A stretch of 64,000 nucleotides of DNA from Mycobacterium sp. URHB0044. GTDB lineage: Bacteria; Actinomycetota; Actinomycetes; Mycobacteriales; Mycobacteriaceae. Where the stretch lies: the NCBI RefSeq assembly GCF_000620625.1, contig NZ_JIAW01000024.1:47585-111584 (forward strand), given 5' to 3'. Below the pieces are notes generated by a model that searched no databases, was not told the origin of the DNA, and saw only the letters and a program-made list of their open reading frames with translations. Positions 1 to 7,128 of the stretch are shown piece after piece. The first letter of the stretch is position 1. Each line of letters begins with the position of its first letter. The translations under genes and the position numbers were made by a program.

Positions 1-241
1 CGCCGCGTGCGCGCTCATCCGCCCAGGCGGGATCGATCGTCTCTCCGGCCGCGACCACGGAGATCGATCCGACGTCCACCTGGTAGACGAGAATCGGAAA
101 CTCGTGGATGTGGCGGCGCTTCTCGGGGAGATCGCCGTGGTGCAGCCTGATCATCGACACCGGCGGGGTCGCCGGGTCCGTCGGATAGTCGTAGACGGGG
201 ATTCCGTCGCGATGACGGACCAGGCGGGCCGACGGTGTCAT
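1..241 (-). CDS. AraC-family transcriptional regulator, N-terminal fragment
   Basis: Only the first 80 codons are inside the window; the gene runs off the left edge. Reading from the ATG at 241, the protein begins MTPSARLVRHRDGIPVYDYP and continues with a cupin-like stretch containing HIHEFPILVYQVD and a later EXIDPAW-type segment. This is how many AraC regulators start: a ligand-sensing beta-barrel before the C-terminal helix-turn-helix, which is not visible here. It is divergent from the methyltransferase at 314, so the roughly 70-base gap probably holds both promoters and the methyltransferase may be its target. The family call is inferred from the N-terminal domain alone. Confidence 0.6.
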   Translation of the reverse strand, partial: MTPSARLVRHRDGIPVYDYPTDPATPPVSMIRLHHGDLPEKRRHIHEFPILVYQVDVGSISVVAAGETIDPAWADERARG

Positions 242-313
242 GAGCCGAAGATAGTCCCACTATTGCCGAATATCACCCAATTCACCAGGTAGTTTCGCGT
301 GGATGATGAGGTC

Positions 314-946
314 ATGACCAAAGATCATCCAACCTCGGTGACACGATCGCTGGGCAACCGCCACGACTATCTGCCCGCTGCGGGGCTGGACTTCCTGCTG
401 CCGAGCTATGACCTGCTGACGCGCGTGCTTGGCATGCGTCCGGTCTACGACGCGCTCGTCGCGCAGGCCGAACTCTTCGACGGTGCCAAGGTACTCGAAA
501 TCGGTTGCGGTACGGGAAATCTCACGATGAAAGCGAAACGCGCCCATCCCGGCGTGCGGCTGACCGGATTCGACCCCGATCCGCGGGCGTTGGCGCGGGC
601 GCGCCGCAAGGCCGGTCGAGCGGCGGGCGTCCAGTTCGATCAGGGCTACGCGCAGGAGCTGCCGTACGCCGACGGCTCGTTCGACCGCGTGCTGTCGTCG
701 ATGATGCTGCACCATCTCGACGACGACGTGAAGGCGGCGGCGATCGCGGAGTCGTTCCGGGTGCTGCGGCCGGGCGGCAGCATCCACGTCGCCGACGTCA
801 CGGGCCACCACGGAGCTGCAGCGCGCAACGGCTCCGTCATCCAGGGTCTGCTCCGCGCCGGCGGGTTCGAGAGCGCCGTCCTCGGATCGCGCCGAATTCG
901 CCTGTTCGGACCGGTGAGCTACGTGCGCGGCATCCGACCCTTGTAA
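314..946 (+). CDS. class I SAM-dependent methyltransferase
   Basis: A 210-residue protein with the SAM-binding glycine-rich motif LEIGCGTGN near residue 60, an acidic GFDPD motif after strand 2, and the FDRVLSSMMLHHL and FRVLRPGG segments of the ubiE/type-11 methyltransferase fold. The substrate cannot be told from sequence. I chose the ATG at 314 over the in-frame GTG at 299; neither has a strong ribosome site. The gene is divergent from an AraC regulator and ends only 2 bases before the first TetR operator of the next gene, so it is probably a separate transcription unit. The family call is firm; the physiological role is unknown. Confidence 0.8.
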   Translation: MTKDHPTSVTRSLGNRHDYLPAAGLDFLLPSYDLLTRVLGMRPVYDALVAQAELFDGAKVLEIGCGTGNLTMKAKRAHPGVRLTGFDPDPRALARARRKAGRAAGVQFDQGYAQELPYADGSFDRVLSSMMLHHLDDDVKAAAIAESFRVLRPGGSIHVADVTGHHGAAARNGSVIQGLLRAGGFESAVLGSRRIRLFGPVSYVRGIRPL

Positions 947-947
947 C

Positions 948-1000
948 CACTACGTCTGTAGTGATACCGTCGGCACATGGCAACCACTACAGACGTAGTA
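948..1000. promoter_or_regulatory. twin inverted-repeat operators, probably for the TetR regulator at 1423
   Basis: Two 16-base sites, CACTACGTCTGTAGTG at 948-963 and CACTACAGACGTAGTA at 985-1000, are near-perfect inverted repeats; their 4-base spacers (GTCT and AGAC) are reverse complements. Their centres are 37 bases apart. The first lies just after the stop of the methyltransferase gene. The second lies over codons 3-8 of the membrane-protein gene at 977. TetR-family repressors typically bind such short palindromes and control their own operon, so these are the likely autoregulatory operators. Confidence 0.75.
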
Positions 1001-1423
1001 CACAATTGGCGGGCCACCTACCGCCGAAGGGGTTACTTCTTTCGCGAAGCGGCGATGCTGACGATCGTCATCGGCTTCGGCATGCACCTCTACCGGGTGA
1101 TCTTCGGAGACGACCTCACGCTGCAATACGCGGTCACGCCGACGACGGACGTGCTGCTGATGATGCCCATGACCTATGCGTCCATCAGCGGCATCCTGAG
1201 TTATCGGCGCATGGTGTTCGTCAACCGGCCGCACCGCATCGTGATCACCGCATCGCTGGCGTACATCTCGCTCAGCGTTCCGCTGCACCTGTACGTCGCC
1301 TTCGTGCTGCGCGACGTCGGCTTCTACGTGCACATGGCCGGGCATTGGCTGAGCTATCTGCTGCTCTGTCTGGTGTACCCGGCCTTCTTGATCGTGCTGT
1401 CCCGGGTGCGGTTCGAGGACTGA
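977..1423 (+). CDS. small integral membrane protein, unknown function
   Basis: A 148-residue protein with about four hydrophobic segments: around residues 25-42, 56-70, 86-108 and 115-142. It has no motif I recognise. It is the first gene of a two-gene operon with a TetR regulator whose ATG overlaps its TGA by one base (TGATG), which implies translational coupling. The operator at 985-1000 overlaps its first codons. The ATG at 977 has no clear ribosome site, so the transcript may be leaderless or translation may begin at Met27. A membrane protein cotranscribed with a TetR gene could be an efflux or envelope-stress component, but this is a guess from context. Confidence 0.65.
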   Translation: MATTTDVVHNWRATYRRRGYFFREAAMLTIVIGFGMHLYRVIFGDDLTLQYAVTPTTDVLLMMPMTYASISGILSYRRMVFVNRPHRIVITASLAYISLSVPLHLYVAFVLRDVGFYVHMAGHWLSYLLLCLVYPAFLIVLSRVRFED

Positions 1424-2007
1424 TGCCGCCGAATCCGCAGCGACGCGTCCAGCTTCTCGACGCCGCGATCGAGATCCTCGGCGACGTCGGCATCGGCGGG
1501 TTGACCCACCGGGCCGTCGACGACCGTGCGGGCCATCCCGCGGGCACCACGTCGAACTACTTCCGCACCCGGATGGCGCTGCTGGAGGCGACAACGGGCC
1601 GCGTGGCCGATCTGCAATGGCAGTACGTCGGGCTGCTGCAGGAAGGCTTGACGCAAAACCAGGGCACGCTGACCCGAGACACCTTGGCGGCGTTGATGAC
1701 CCGGATGGTCACGGATACCGATCCGGCGCAGCGCCGCCGACAATTGGCACGGTATGAGTTGTTCAACGAAGGCGTCCGCCGCCAGGAATTACGCCCATCT
1801 CTGGGCGAGATCCAGGCTGCCGCAATGAAATCCGCCGCGGTGATTCTGCAGTCCGCAGGCCTGGAGCCGACCGAAGGACAGGTCGGCGAGCTCGCCCGAC
1901 TGCTCAACGGTCTGGCCTACAGCAACCTCACCTTCACCGATGGCCAGCCGGGCGCCCACGACGCCGCGGGCGTCATCGCCCGGCTGTTGAAGGCCGTTCT
2001 TGGCTAG
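1423..2007 (+). CDS. TetR-family transcriptional repressor
   Basis: A 194-residue protein. The N-terminal helix-turn-helix is recognisable in RVQLLDAAIEILGDVGIGGL followed by THRAVDDRAGHPAGTTSNYF, the typical TetR start in which the recognition helix ends in a T(T/S)xYF motif. The remainder is helical and variable, as expected for the ligand and dimer domain. Its ATG overlaps the stop of the membrane-protein gene at 977, so the two are cotranscribed. The twin palindromes at 948-1000 upstream of the operon are its likely targets. The ligand is unknown. Confidence 0.85.
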   Translation: MPPNPQRRVQLLDAAIEILGDVGIGGLTHRAVDDRAGHPAGTTSNYFRTRMALLEATTGRVADLQWQYVGLLQEGLTQNQGTLTRDTLAALMTRMVTDTDPAQRRRQLARYELFNEGVRRQELRPSLGEIQAAAMKSAAVILQSAGLEPTEGQVGELARLLNGLAYSNLTFTDGQPGAHDAAGVIARLLKAVLG

Positions 2008-2466
2008 CTATTCAGCGTTGGCGCCGTCGCGCAGGGAATGGATCATGCTCTGCAGGATCCGGAACGCGCGTGACTGCTCGGCCTCGGTCAGGCCTGCCAG
2101 CATTCTGACTTCGACGGACCGGACCGCTGCGGACGCCTTCTCCAGGCTCCGTCGGCCGCGGGGCGTCAGCCGGGTGGGAAGCACCTTCCCGACGGGCGCG
2201 GCCGCAGGCCTGGTCACGTAGCCATCTCGTTCCAGCGCCTGGAGCAGCACGTTCATCGACTGTCGTGTCACGAAGGCGCCCCGGGCGAGCTCGGAGTTCG
2301 ACAGGCCCGGCCGTTGCGCCAGCAGCTCGAGGCAGGAGTAGTGCGTCACGCTCATGCCGAGCGGCCGCAGCACCTCCTCCATGGCTGCGCGCAGGGCGCT
2401 CGACGCCTCCTTCAGCACGTAGCCGAGTGACGTCTCCAGGTCGACGCCGACACCGTCTTGACTCAT
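2008..2466 (-). CDS. MarR-family transcriptional regulator
   Basis: A 152-residue winged-helix regulator: helices around LKEASSALRAAMEEVLRPLG, then SVTHYSCLELLAQRPGLSNS leading into the recognition helix (TRQSMNVLLQALERDGYVTR) and the wing with LPTRLTPRGR. MarR proteins usually act as dimeric repressors released by small phenolic or oxidant ligands. I placed the start at the ATG at 2466, which gives the usual MarR length; longer in-frame readings would run through the operators. It is divergent from the glyoxalase-fold gene at 2528, with two TGTCAG-N4-CTGACA sites between them, so it probably represses both. Its stop is adjacent to, but does not overlap, the convergent TetR stop. Confidence 0.85.
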   Translation of the reverse strand: MSQDGVGVDLETSLGYVLKEASSALRAAMEEVLRPLGMSVTHYSCLELLAQRPGLSNSELARGAFVTRQSMNVLLQALERDGYVTRPAAAPVGKVLPTRLTPRGRRSLEKASAAVRSVEVRMLAGLTEAEQSRAFRILQSMIHSLRDGANAE

Positions 2467-2508
2467 GTCAGCATTCTGACATAGCTTGGCCATGTCAGAA
2501 AACTGACA
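2465..2508. promoter_or_regulatory. twin TGTCAG-N4-CTGACA palindromes, probable MarR operators
   Basis: ATGTCAG-CATT-CTGACAT occupies 2465-2482 and TGTCAG-AAAA-CTGACA occupies 2493-2508, with centres 27 bases apart. Both share the same 6-base half-sites. The first covers the MarR start codon and the second sits between the divergent starts, so binding would block both promoters. MarR operators are usually 16-20 base palindromes, which fits. Confidence 0.8.
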
Positions 2509-2527
2509 CGACAGGAAAGAGCAGCAC

Positions 2528-2896
2528 ATGCCCGCCACCGGACCCGACTTCATCTCGCTCCAAGCGCGCGACCTCGACGCTTCGCAGGAGTTCTACGAGC
2601 GGTACCTCGGCCTCGTCCGTTCGCCAGCCGGACCTCCGCACGCCGTCGTCTTCGAGACGAAGCCGATTGCGTTCGCACTCCGCGACGTCATTCCCGGCAC
2701 CGATCTGGGATCAGTTGCGCAGCCCGGCATCGGTGCCGCGATCTGGCTGCACGCCACCGACGTCCAGGCCATTCACGATGCGCTCGTCGCCGACGGTCAC
2801 ACCATCGTCTTCGCACCGATTGACGGCCCCTTCGGTCGGACGTTCACCTTCGCCGACCCCGACGGCTACCAGGTCACGCTTCACGACCGCGCATGA
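2528..2896 (+). CDS. VOC-superfamily (glyoxalase/bleomycin-resistance fold) protein
   Basis: A 122-residue protein of one vicinal-oxygen-chelate unit pair. It opens PDFISLQARDLDASQEFYER, the usual first beta strand and helix, and ends with GRTFTFADPDGYQVTLHD, where the Asp-Pro-(Asp/Glu)-Gly turn is the family hallmark. Such proteins include glyoxalases, dioxygenases and antibiotic-binding proteins; the specific activity is unknown. The start at 2528 follows an AGGAAAGAG ribosome site. It is divergent from the MarR regulator at 2008-2466 and likely controlled by it, in keeping with detoxification of a MarR ligand (inference). Confidence 0.8.
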   Translation: MPATGPDFISLQARDLDASQEFYERYLGLVRSPAGPPHAVVFETKPIAFALRDVIPGTDLGSVAQPGIGAAIWLHATDVQAIHDALVADGHTIVFAPIDGPFGRTFTFADPDGYQVTLHDRA

Positions 2897-2961
2897 TCGG
2901 CCGAGGCCCCGCACCCGCGGTCCACGGCCCACCAGTCCTTGGGCTGGGACGACGGTGAAAA

Positions 2962-3030
2962 TGCCCACCTTCGAGCGACTTTCGCGCGGCACTATCGCGG
3001 CAACGTCGAAAAGTCGCTCGAAGGTGGGCA
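2962..3030. repeat. long near-perfect inverted repeat in the gap before leuA
   Basis: The 23-base arm at 2962-2984, which starts TGCCCACCTTCGAGCG, pairs with 3007-3030 apart from one inserted base; the loop is 22 bases. It lies in the 203-base gap between the convergent ends of the glyoxalase-fold gene and leuA. It can act as a bidirectional terminator, but the arms are much longer than a terminator needs, so a dispersed palindromic repeat is also possible. Nothing else was seen in this gap. Confidence 0.7.
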
Positions 3031-3099
3031 ATCGGGGTCCCACGATCCGGGGGCGGGTGCGGCCGCCGTGGACGACGCCGTGGACGACGCGCGCGTCGG

Positions 3100-4935
3100 C
3101 TATCCGCGCGCGGCGCGGTTGACGGCGGAGACAACTGCCCGCAGCGACGCCGTGGTGATGGACGTCGCGATGCCAACGCCCCACACCGTCTGCCCGCCGA
3201 CGGAGGCCTCGACGTACGCCGCGGCCTGCGCGCCCTCGCCCGACGACATCGCGTGCTCGGAGTAGTCCAGCACGGACACGTCGTATCCGATGTTGCCCAA
3301 GGCGTCGACGAACGCGGCGAGCGGACCGTTGCCCGCACCGCTGATCTCGGTCTCCACTCCGTCGACCTTCACGGTCGCGGTGATGGTGTCCGTTCCGCCG
3401 TCCACCTCGGCGGCGTCGACCTTCTGCCGGATCCGTTCCAGCGGCCGGATCGGCGCCAAGTATTCGTCGGCGAAGACATCCCACATCTCCTTCGGGGACA
3501 CCTCGCCGCCCTCACCGTCGGTGATCTTCTGCACCACCTGGCTGAACTCGATCTGCAGCCGGCGCGGCAGCACCAACCCGTGATCGGCCTTCATGATGTA
3601 GGCCACGCCGCCCTTGCCGGACTGCGAGTTCACCCGGATCACGGCCTCGTAGGTGCGGCCGACGTCCTTCGGGTCGATGGGCAGATACGGCACCTGCCAC
3701 AGGATGTCGTCCACGTCCGCGTCGGCCTCATCGGCGCTGACCTTCATGGCGTCCAGGCCCTTGTTGATCGCGTCCTGGTGACTGCCCGAGAACGCCGTGT
3801 ACACCAGGTCGCCGCCGTAGGGGTGCCGCTCGTGGACCGGCAGTTGGTTGCAGTACTCGACGGTGCGGCGGATCTCGTCGATGTTGGAGAAGTCGATCTG
3901 CGGGTCGACGCCGCGGCTGAACAGATTGAGCCCCAACGTCACCAGGCACACGTTTCCGGTGCGCTCACCGTTGCCGAACAGGCAGCCCTCGATGCGGTCG
4001 GCGCCGGCCTGGTAGCCCAATTCCGCTGCGGCGACGGCGGTTCCGCGGTCATTGTGCGGATGCAAGCTCAGGATGATCGAGTCGCGGCGGGCCAGGTTGC
4101 GGCTCATCCACTCGATCGAGTCGGCGTACACGTTCGGCGTGGCCATCTCGACGGTAGCGGGCAGGTTGACGATCAGCGGCGCCTCGGGGGTGGCCCCGAC
4201 GATCTCCGAGACCGCGTCGCACACCTCCTTGGCGTACTCCAGTTCGGTGCCCGTGTACGACTCGGGCGAGTACTCGAAGCGCCACTGCGTGTCGGGGTGG
4301 CGCGCGGCATGCTCGACGCACAGCCGGGCGCCCTCGGTGGCGATGGCCTTGACGGCCGCGCGGTCGGCGCGGAACACCACCCGACGCTGCAGGATCGACG
4401 TCGAGTTGTAGAAGTGCACGATGGCCTTCGGCGCGCCGGCGCAGGCCTCGAACGTCCGCTCGATCAGCTCCGGCCGGCACTGGGTCAGCACCTGGATCGT
4501 CACGTCGTCGGGGATGGCGCCCTGGGTGATGATCTCCCGGACGAAGTCGAAGTCGGTTTGGCTGGCCGACGGGAAGCCGACCTCGATCTCCTTGTAGCCC
4601 ATGCGGACCAGCAGGTCGAACATGCGACGCTTGCGTTCCGGGCTCATGGGGTCGATCAGTGCCTGGTTGCCGTCCCGCAGGTCCACCGCACACCACATCG
4701 GTGCATTCTCGACGACCCGGTCGGGCCAGGTGCGATCGAACGGAACCGGCGCTGCACTCGATGCCGGGCTCCCGCCCGGGACCTCTTCGGCGAAGGTGCG
4801 ATACCGGCTGACCGGCATCTGCGAGGCGCGTTGGGTGTTCCACGCGGGCTGGCCGGGATTCGGCGCACCCGACGGGGTGCTGATGGTGCGTACCGACGTA
4901 TAAGCGTCGATGGAATGGGGGTTCGGGTTGTTCAC
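3100..4935 (-). CDS. leuA: 2-isopropylmalate synthase
   Basis: First committed step of leucine biosynthesis: acetyl-CoA plus 2-oxoisovalerate to 2-isopropylmalate, in the cytoplasm. The 611-residue reading has the catalytic barrel with VDLRDGNQALIDPM (metal and substrate), the SLHPHNDRGT metal-ligand motif, GCLFGNGERTGN, and the C-terminal leucine-sensing regulatory domain. Compared with my memory of the M. tuberculosis protein, the 19-residue tandem repeats in the regulatory domain are absent (YVEASVGGQTVWG runs straight through). I prefer the GTG at 4935, 8 bases after a GGAG. Upstream GTG (4989) and ATG (4980) are alternatives but fall in the leader hairpin region. Expression is probably controlled by the leader peptide at 5013-5054. 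Confidence 0.95.
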   Translation of the reverse strand: MNNPNPHSIDAYTSVRTISTPSGAPNPGQPAWNTQRASQMPVSRYRTFAEEVPGGSPASSAAPVPFDRTWPDRVVENAPMWCAVDLRDGNQALIDPMSPERKRRMFDLLVRMGYKEIEVGFPSASQTDFDFVREIITQGAIPDDVTIQVLTQCRPELIERTFEACAGAPKAIVHFYNSTSILQRRVVFRADRAAVKAIATEGARLCVEHAARHPDTQWRFEYSPESYTGTELEYAKEVCDAVSEIVGATPEAPLIVNLPATVEMATPNVYADSIEWMSRNLARRDSIILSLHPHNDRGTAVAAAELGYQAGADRIEGCLFGNGERTGNVCLVTLGLNLFSRGVDPQIDFSNIDEIRRTVEYCNQLPVHERHPYGGDLVYTAFSGSHQDAINKGLDAMKVSADEADADVDDILWQVPYLPIDPKDVGRTYEAVIRVNSQSGKGGVAYIMKADHGLVLPRRLQIEFSQVVQKITDGEGGEVSPKEMWDVFADEYLAPIRPLERIRQKVDAAEVDGGTDTITATVKVDGVETEISGAGNGPLAAFVDALGNIGYDVSVLDYSEHAMSSGEGAQAAAYVEASVGGQTVWGVGIATSITTASLRAVVSAVNRAARG

Positions 4936-4990
4936 GGTTCTGGCTCCGGATTCGTCTGGATTTACTTCAGACCGGCGCATCGTGAACACC

Positions 4991-5027
4991 CGCGACGGGA
5001 GGCCAGTCTGGATCAGACCCCGTCGCG
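4991..5027 (-). promoter_or_regulatory. leuA leader hairpin (attenuator)
   Basis: CGCGACGGG at 4991-4999 pairs with CCCGTCGCG at 5019-5027. A nested GTCTG/CAGAC hairpin lies inside the loop, which also contains the leader-peptide stop. Another CAGAC/GTCTG pair further downstream (about 4950-4975) offers alternative pairing. Such competing structures immediately after a run of Leu codons are what ribosome-mediated attenuation requires. Confidence 0.6.
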
Positions 5028-5054
5028 GCGTCCGAGGAGGAGCATCCGCTGCAC
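5013..5054 (-). CDS. leuL: leuA leader peptide (leucine attenuation peptide)
   Basis: A 13-codon reading frame ahead of leuA: GTG start at 5054, peptide VQRMLLLGRRDGV, stop TGA at 5015-5013; an inner ATG at 5045 gives MLLLGRRDGV. Three consecutive CTC Leu codons lie directly before a GC-rich hairpin. Leader peptides with Leu runs before leuA are known in actinobacteria, where ribosome stalling at low leucyl-tRNA favours an antiterminator or a start-exposing fold. The symbol is descriptive. The frame is too short to judge by coding statistics; position and codon content support it. Confidence 0.65.
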   Translation of the reverse strand: MQRMLLLGRRDGV

Positions 5055-5127
5055 ATGGGTGACTGTACTCCGCGGGCCCGCCGCGCCCAAAACTTGGGCT
5101 GACGGGCGGCTATGCCAGACTAACCGC

Positions 5128-6150
5128 GTGCGCAGGCTGGTGTTCGGCCTCCTGGTCGTTGCGGCGCTCGTCACGGGCTGCGCCGAGTCGGTCGACGGCG
5201 CCGCGCGGCCCGGATCGCGCGACGTGGACCCGGCATCCTTCTTCGCAGGCGCCGTCGCCACGTACGGCCAGCCGGTCAGCTCCGATGACGTCGACGGGCT
5301 GGCGTACCTGCGCGCGCTGCGCCGCATCGATCCGTGCGGTCTGCTGACGCACGACGATCTCGTGAAGATCGGCGAAATCGGCTCCGTAGGAACGCTATTC
5401 GCGTTCGATGAGTGTGACGTCGACGTCAAGGTGCCCGGGGAGACCGATCGCCGCTACGTCAGCGTCGAGCTGACTCGGACCCACGTCGACGGCCAGCCGG
5501 TCGTCTTTCGGGCCGCAGGCCTGCCGGTGTACGACGCGGATCCCGGCTCCTGTGACTACCTGGTGCCGCTCGAGCTCTCCCGACTGCCCGGTGCGCCGCC
5601 CGCTCGTGGCGCGGACCGGCCATTCGTGCGGATCGGTCTCATCGCCGACGGCAACTGCGAGTTCGTCCAGCGGCTGGTGCAGGCGGTCGCACCGCGGTTG
5701 GCGGCGCTGCGCGTGCCACTGCGCGACGCGGTGGCCGTCTACCCCGCCGAGGTCGCCGAGCACGACCCTTGTCACGTCCTCTCGGCATTGGACGGCCAGG
5801 TCGGGTATTGGGACGTCGAACACTCGCGCCCATACGAGTGCGACTTCGTGCTGCAACGCATCGGCTTCGATGCCGCGCCGCTTCGGGTGTCGCTGGAACC
5901 GCAGAGCTACGACATGGCCACCGAAACCCGGACGCGCCTCGACCGCGACGGGGTGGAAGTGTTCGTCGACCAGGGCAGTTGCACGGCCGCGACGTTCGTC
6001 GGCCCGGCATTGCGACGCAAGTTCGTCGGTGGCTCCTCGATCCCCACCGGCGACGTGGTGATCCGTCCGGCGGTGGTGGTCGCCGCGGGCCCAGGGCGTT
6101 GTGACGCCGCGATCGACGTGGCTGCGGCCTCGGCGAAGTTCTACGCCTGA
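5128..6150 (+). CDS. lipoprotein with two DUF3558-like halves
   Basis: A 340-residue exported lipoprotein. The signal peptide MRRLVFGLLVVAALVTGC has a VTGC lipobox with Cys18 as the acylated residue. The mature part has two similar halves, each beginning with an (I/H)DPC motif (RRIDPCGLL and EHDPCHVLSAL) and holding further paired cysteines, as in mycobacterial DUF3558 lipoproteins. It probably sits on the outer face of the plasma membrane; no enzymatic motif is seen. The GTG at 5128 was chosen because it starts directly before the signal peptide. It is divergent from the leuA leader and stops 90 bases before the nuclease gene at 6240, so a link to that locus is only positional. Confidence 0.75.
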   Translation: MRRLVFGLLVVAALVTGCAESVDGAARPGSRDVDPASFFAGAVATYGQPVSSDDVDGLAYLRALRRIDPCGLLTHDDLVKIGEIGSVGTLFAFDECDVDVKVPGETDRRYVSVELTRTHVDGQPVVFRAAGLPVYDADPGSCDYLVPLELSRLPGAPPARGADRPFVRIGLIADGNCEFVQRLVQAVAPRLAALRVPLRDAVAVYPAEVAEHDPCHVLSALDGQVGYWDVEHSRPYECDFVLQRIGFDAAPLRVSLEPQSYDMATETRTRLDRDGVEVFVDQGSCTAATFVGPALRRKFVGGSSIPTGDVVIRPAVVVAAGPGRCDAAIDVAAASAKFYA

Positions 6151-6239
6151 CCGCGGACATTCGAGTAGTCGATTACGCATGATCGGTCACCGCGACAGCG
6201 GGACCATATCCCCAGGACGCCGACAACGCGGGGGAGACG

Positions 6240-7100
6240 ATGACAACCACTCACGACGATTCATTGGGCCAGCGGACGGGCTATGACGCCGCCTTCGTCG
6301 GGCAGCGCATCGAGGTGCCCGCGGGCGTCGACGCCAGCGACGCCGTACTCGTGGACGGGTCGCCCGTCGTCCACTACACGCACTTCTCGCTGGAGCTCAG
6401 CAAGAGCCGGCGACTCTGCCGTTGGGTGGCGTGGAACATCGACGGGTCAACGCTTCGAGGCCCCGGAACCGCCGACCCGATCGGGCGCGACGACCTCGAA
6501 TTCACCACTGACGACCGCATCGACGAGAACCTGCAAGTCGCAGACGACGTCTACAAGGACAACCGCCTGGACCGCGGTCACGTCGCCCGGCGCGCCGATC
6601 TGTTGTGGGGCGACCACGACGAGGCGGTACGCGCCAACGCCGACTCCTTCTACTTCACCAACATCACTCCGCAGATGGACAACTTCAACCAGTCGGCCCG
6701 TCACGGTGTGTGGGGGCGTCTCGAGAACGCGTTGCTCGAACACGTCGACGACGACAACTCGAGGGTCGCCGTGCTGGGCGGACCCTTCCTGTCCGAATCC
6801 GATCCCGACTATCGAGGGATGGTTCGGATTCCCATCGAATTCTGGAAGGTGTTCGTCTACCAGCGGGACGGCGAAATCCGGACGCGCGCGTTCATCGTCA
6901 CCCAATCGTTGGACGGTCTGAAGGCGCGCGACCCGTTCGCCGAGTTCGTGACCGTGGAGAAGACCGTCGAGGAGGTCGCCGAGAAGGCGAGGGTCGAGTT
7001 CGACCCGGTGCTGCGCGAGCTTCAGCACCGCGGGCGTCCCGCGACGCGTGGGCGGGTCGAGCCGCGAGCCGTGCGCCGCGCCGCCGACATCGCGTGGTGA
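6240..7100 (+). CDS. DNA/RNA non-specific endonuclease (EndoG/NucA type)
   Basis: A 286-residue beta-beta-alpha-metal nuclease. The signature DRGHVARRADLLWG has catalytic His114. It is followed by FYFTNITPQMDNFNQ (Asn141 and Asn150 region) and WGRLENALLE with an acidic residue near 162, the metal-binding set of the Serratia nuclease/EndoG family. These enzymes cut single- and double-stranded DNA and RNA using Mg. There is no signal peptide, so activity would be inside the cell unless kept inactive. The C-terminus (residues about 265-281) is Arg-rich and could be a protease-sensitive tail. A strong GGGGGAG site precedes the ATG. It is the first gene of an operon with two caspase-like proteases (gaps 28 and 26 bases), which suggests protease-controlled nucleolysis (inference). 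Confidence 0.9.
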   Translation: MTTTHDDSLGQRTGYDAAFVGQRIEVPAGVDASDAVLVDGSPVVHYTHFSLELSKSRRLCRWVAWNIDGSTLRGPGTADPIGRDDLEFTTDDRIDENLQVADDVYKDNRLDRGHVARRADLLWGDHDEAVRANADSFYFTNITPQMDNFNQSARHGVWGRLENALLEHVDDDNSRVAVLGGPFLSESDPDYRGMVRIPIEFWKVFVYQRDGEIRTRAFIVTQSLDGLKARDPFAEFVTVEKTVEEVAEKARVEFDPVLRELQHRGRPATRGRVEPRAVRRAADIAW

Positions 7101-7128
7101 CACCCACATCCATCGAAGGGGATGGGAC

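Noticed and set aside
3253..5127. A long plus-strand open frame upstream of and in frame with the lipoprotein at 5128
   Set aside because: It is opposite leuA, whose motifs are unmistakable. The signal peptide and lipobox define the real start at 5128.
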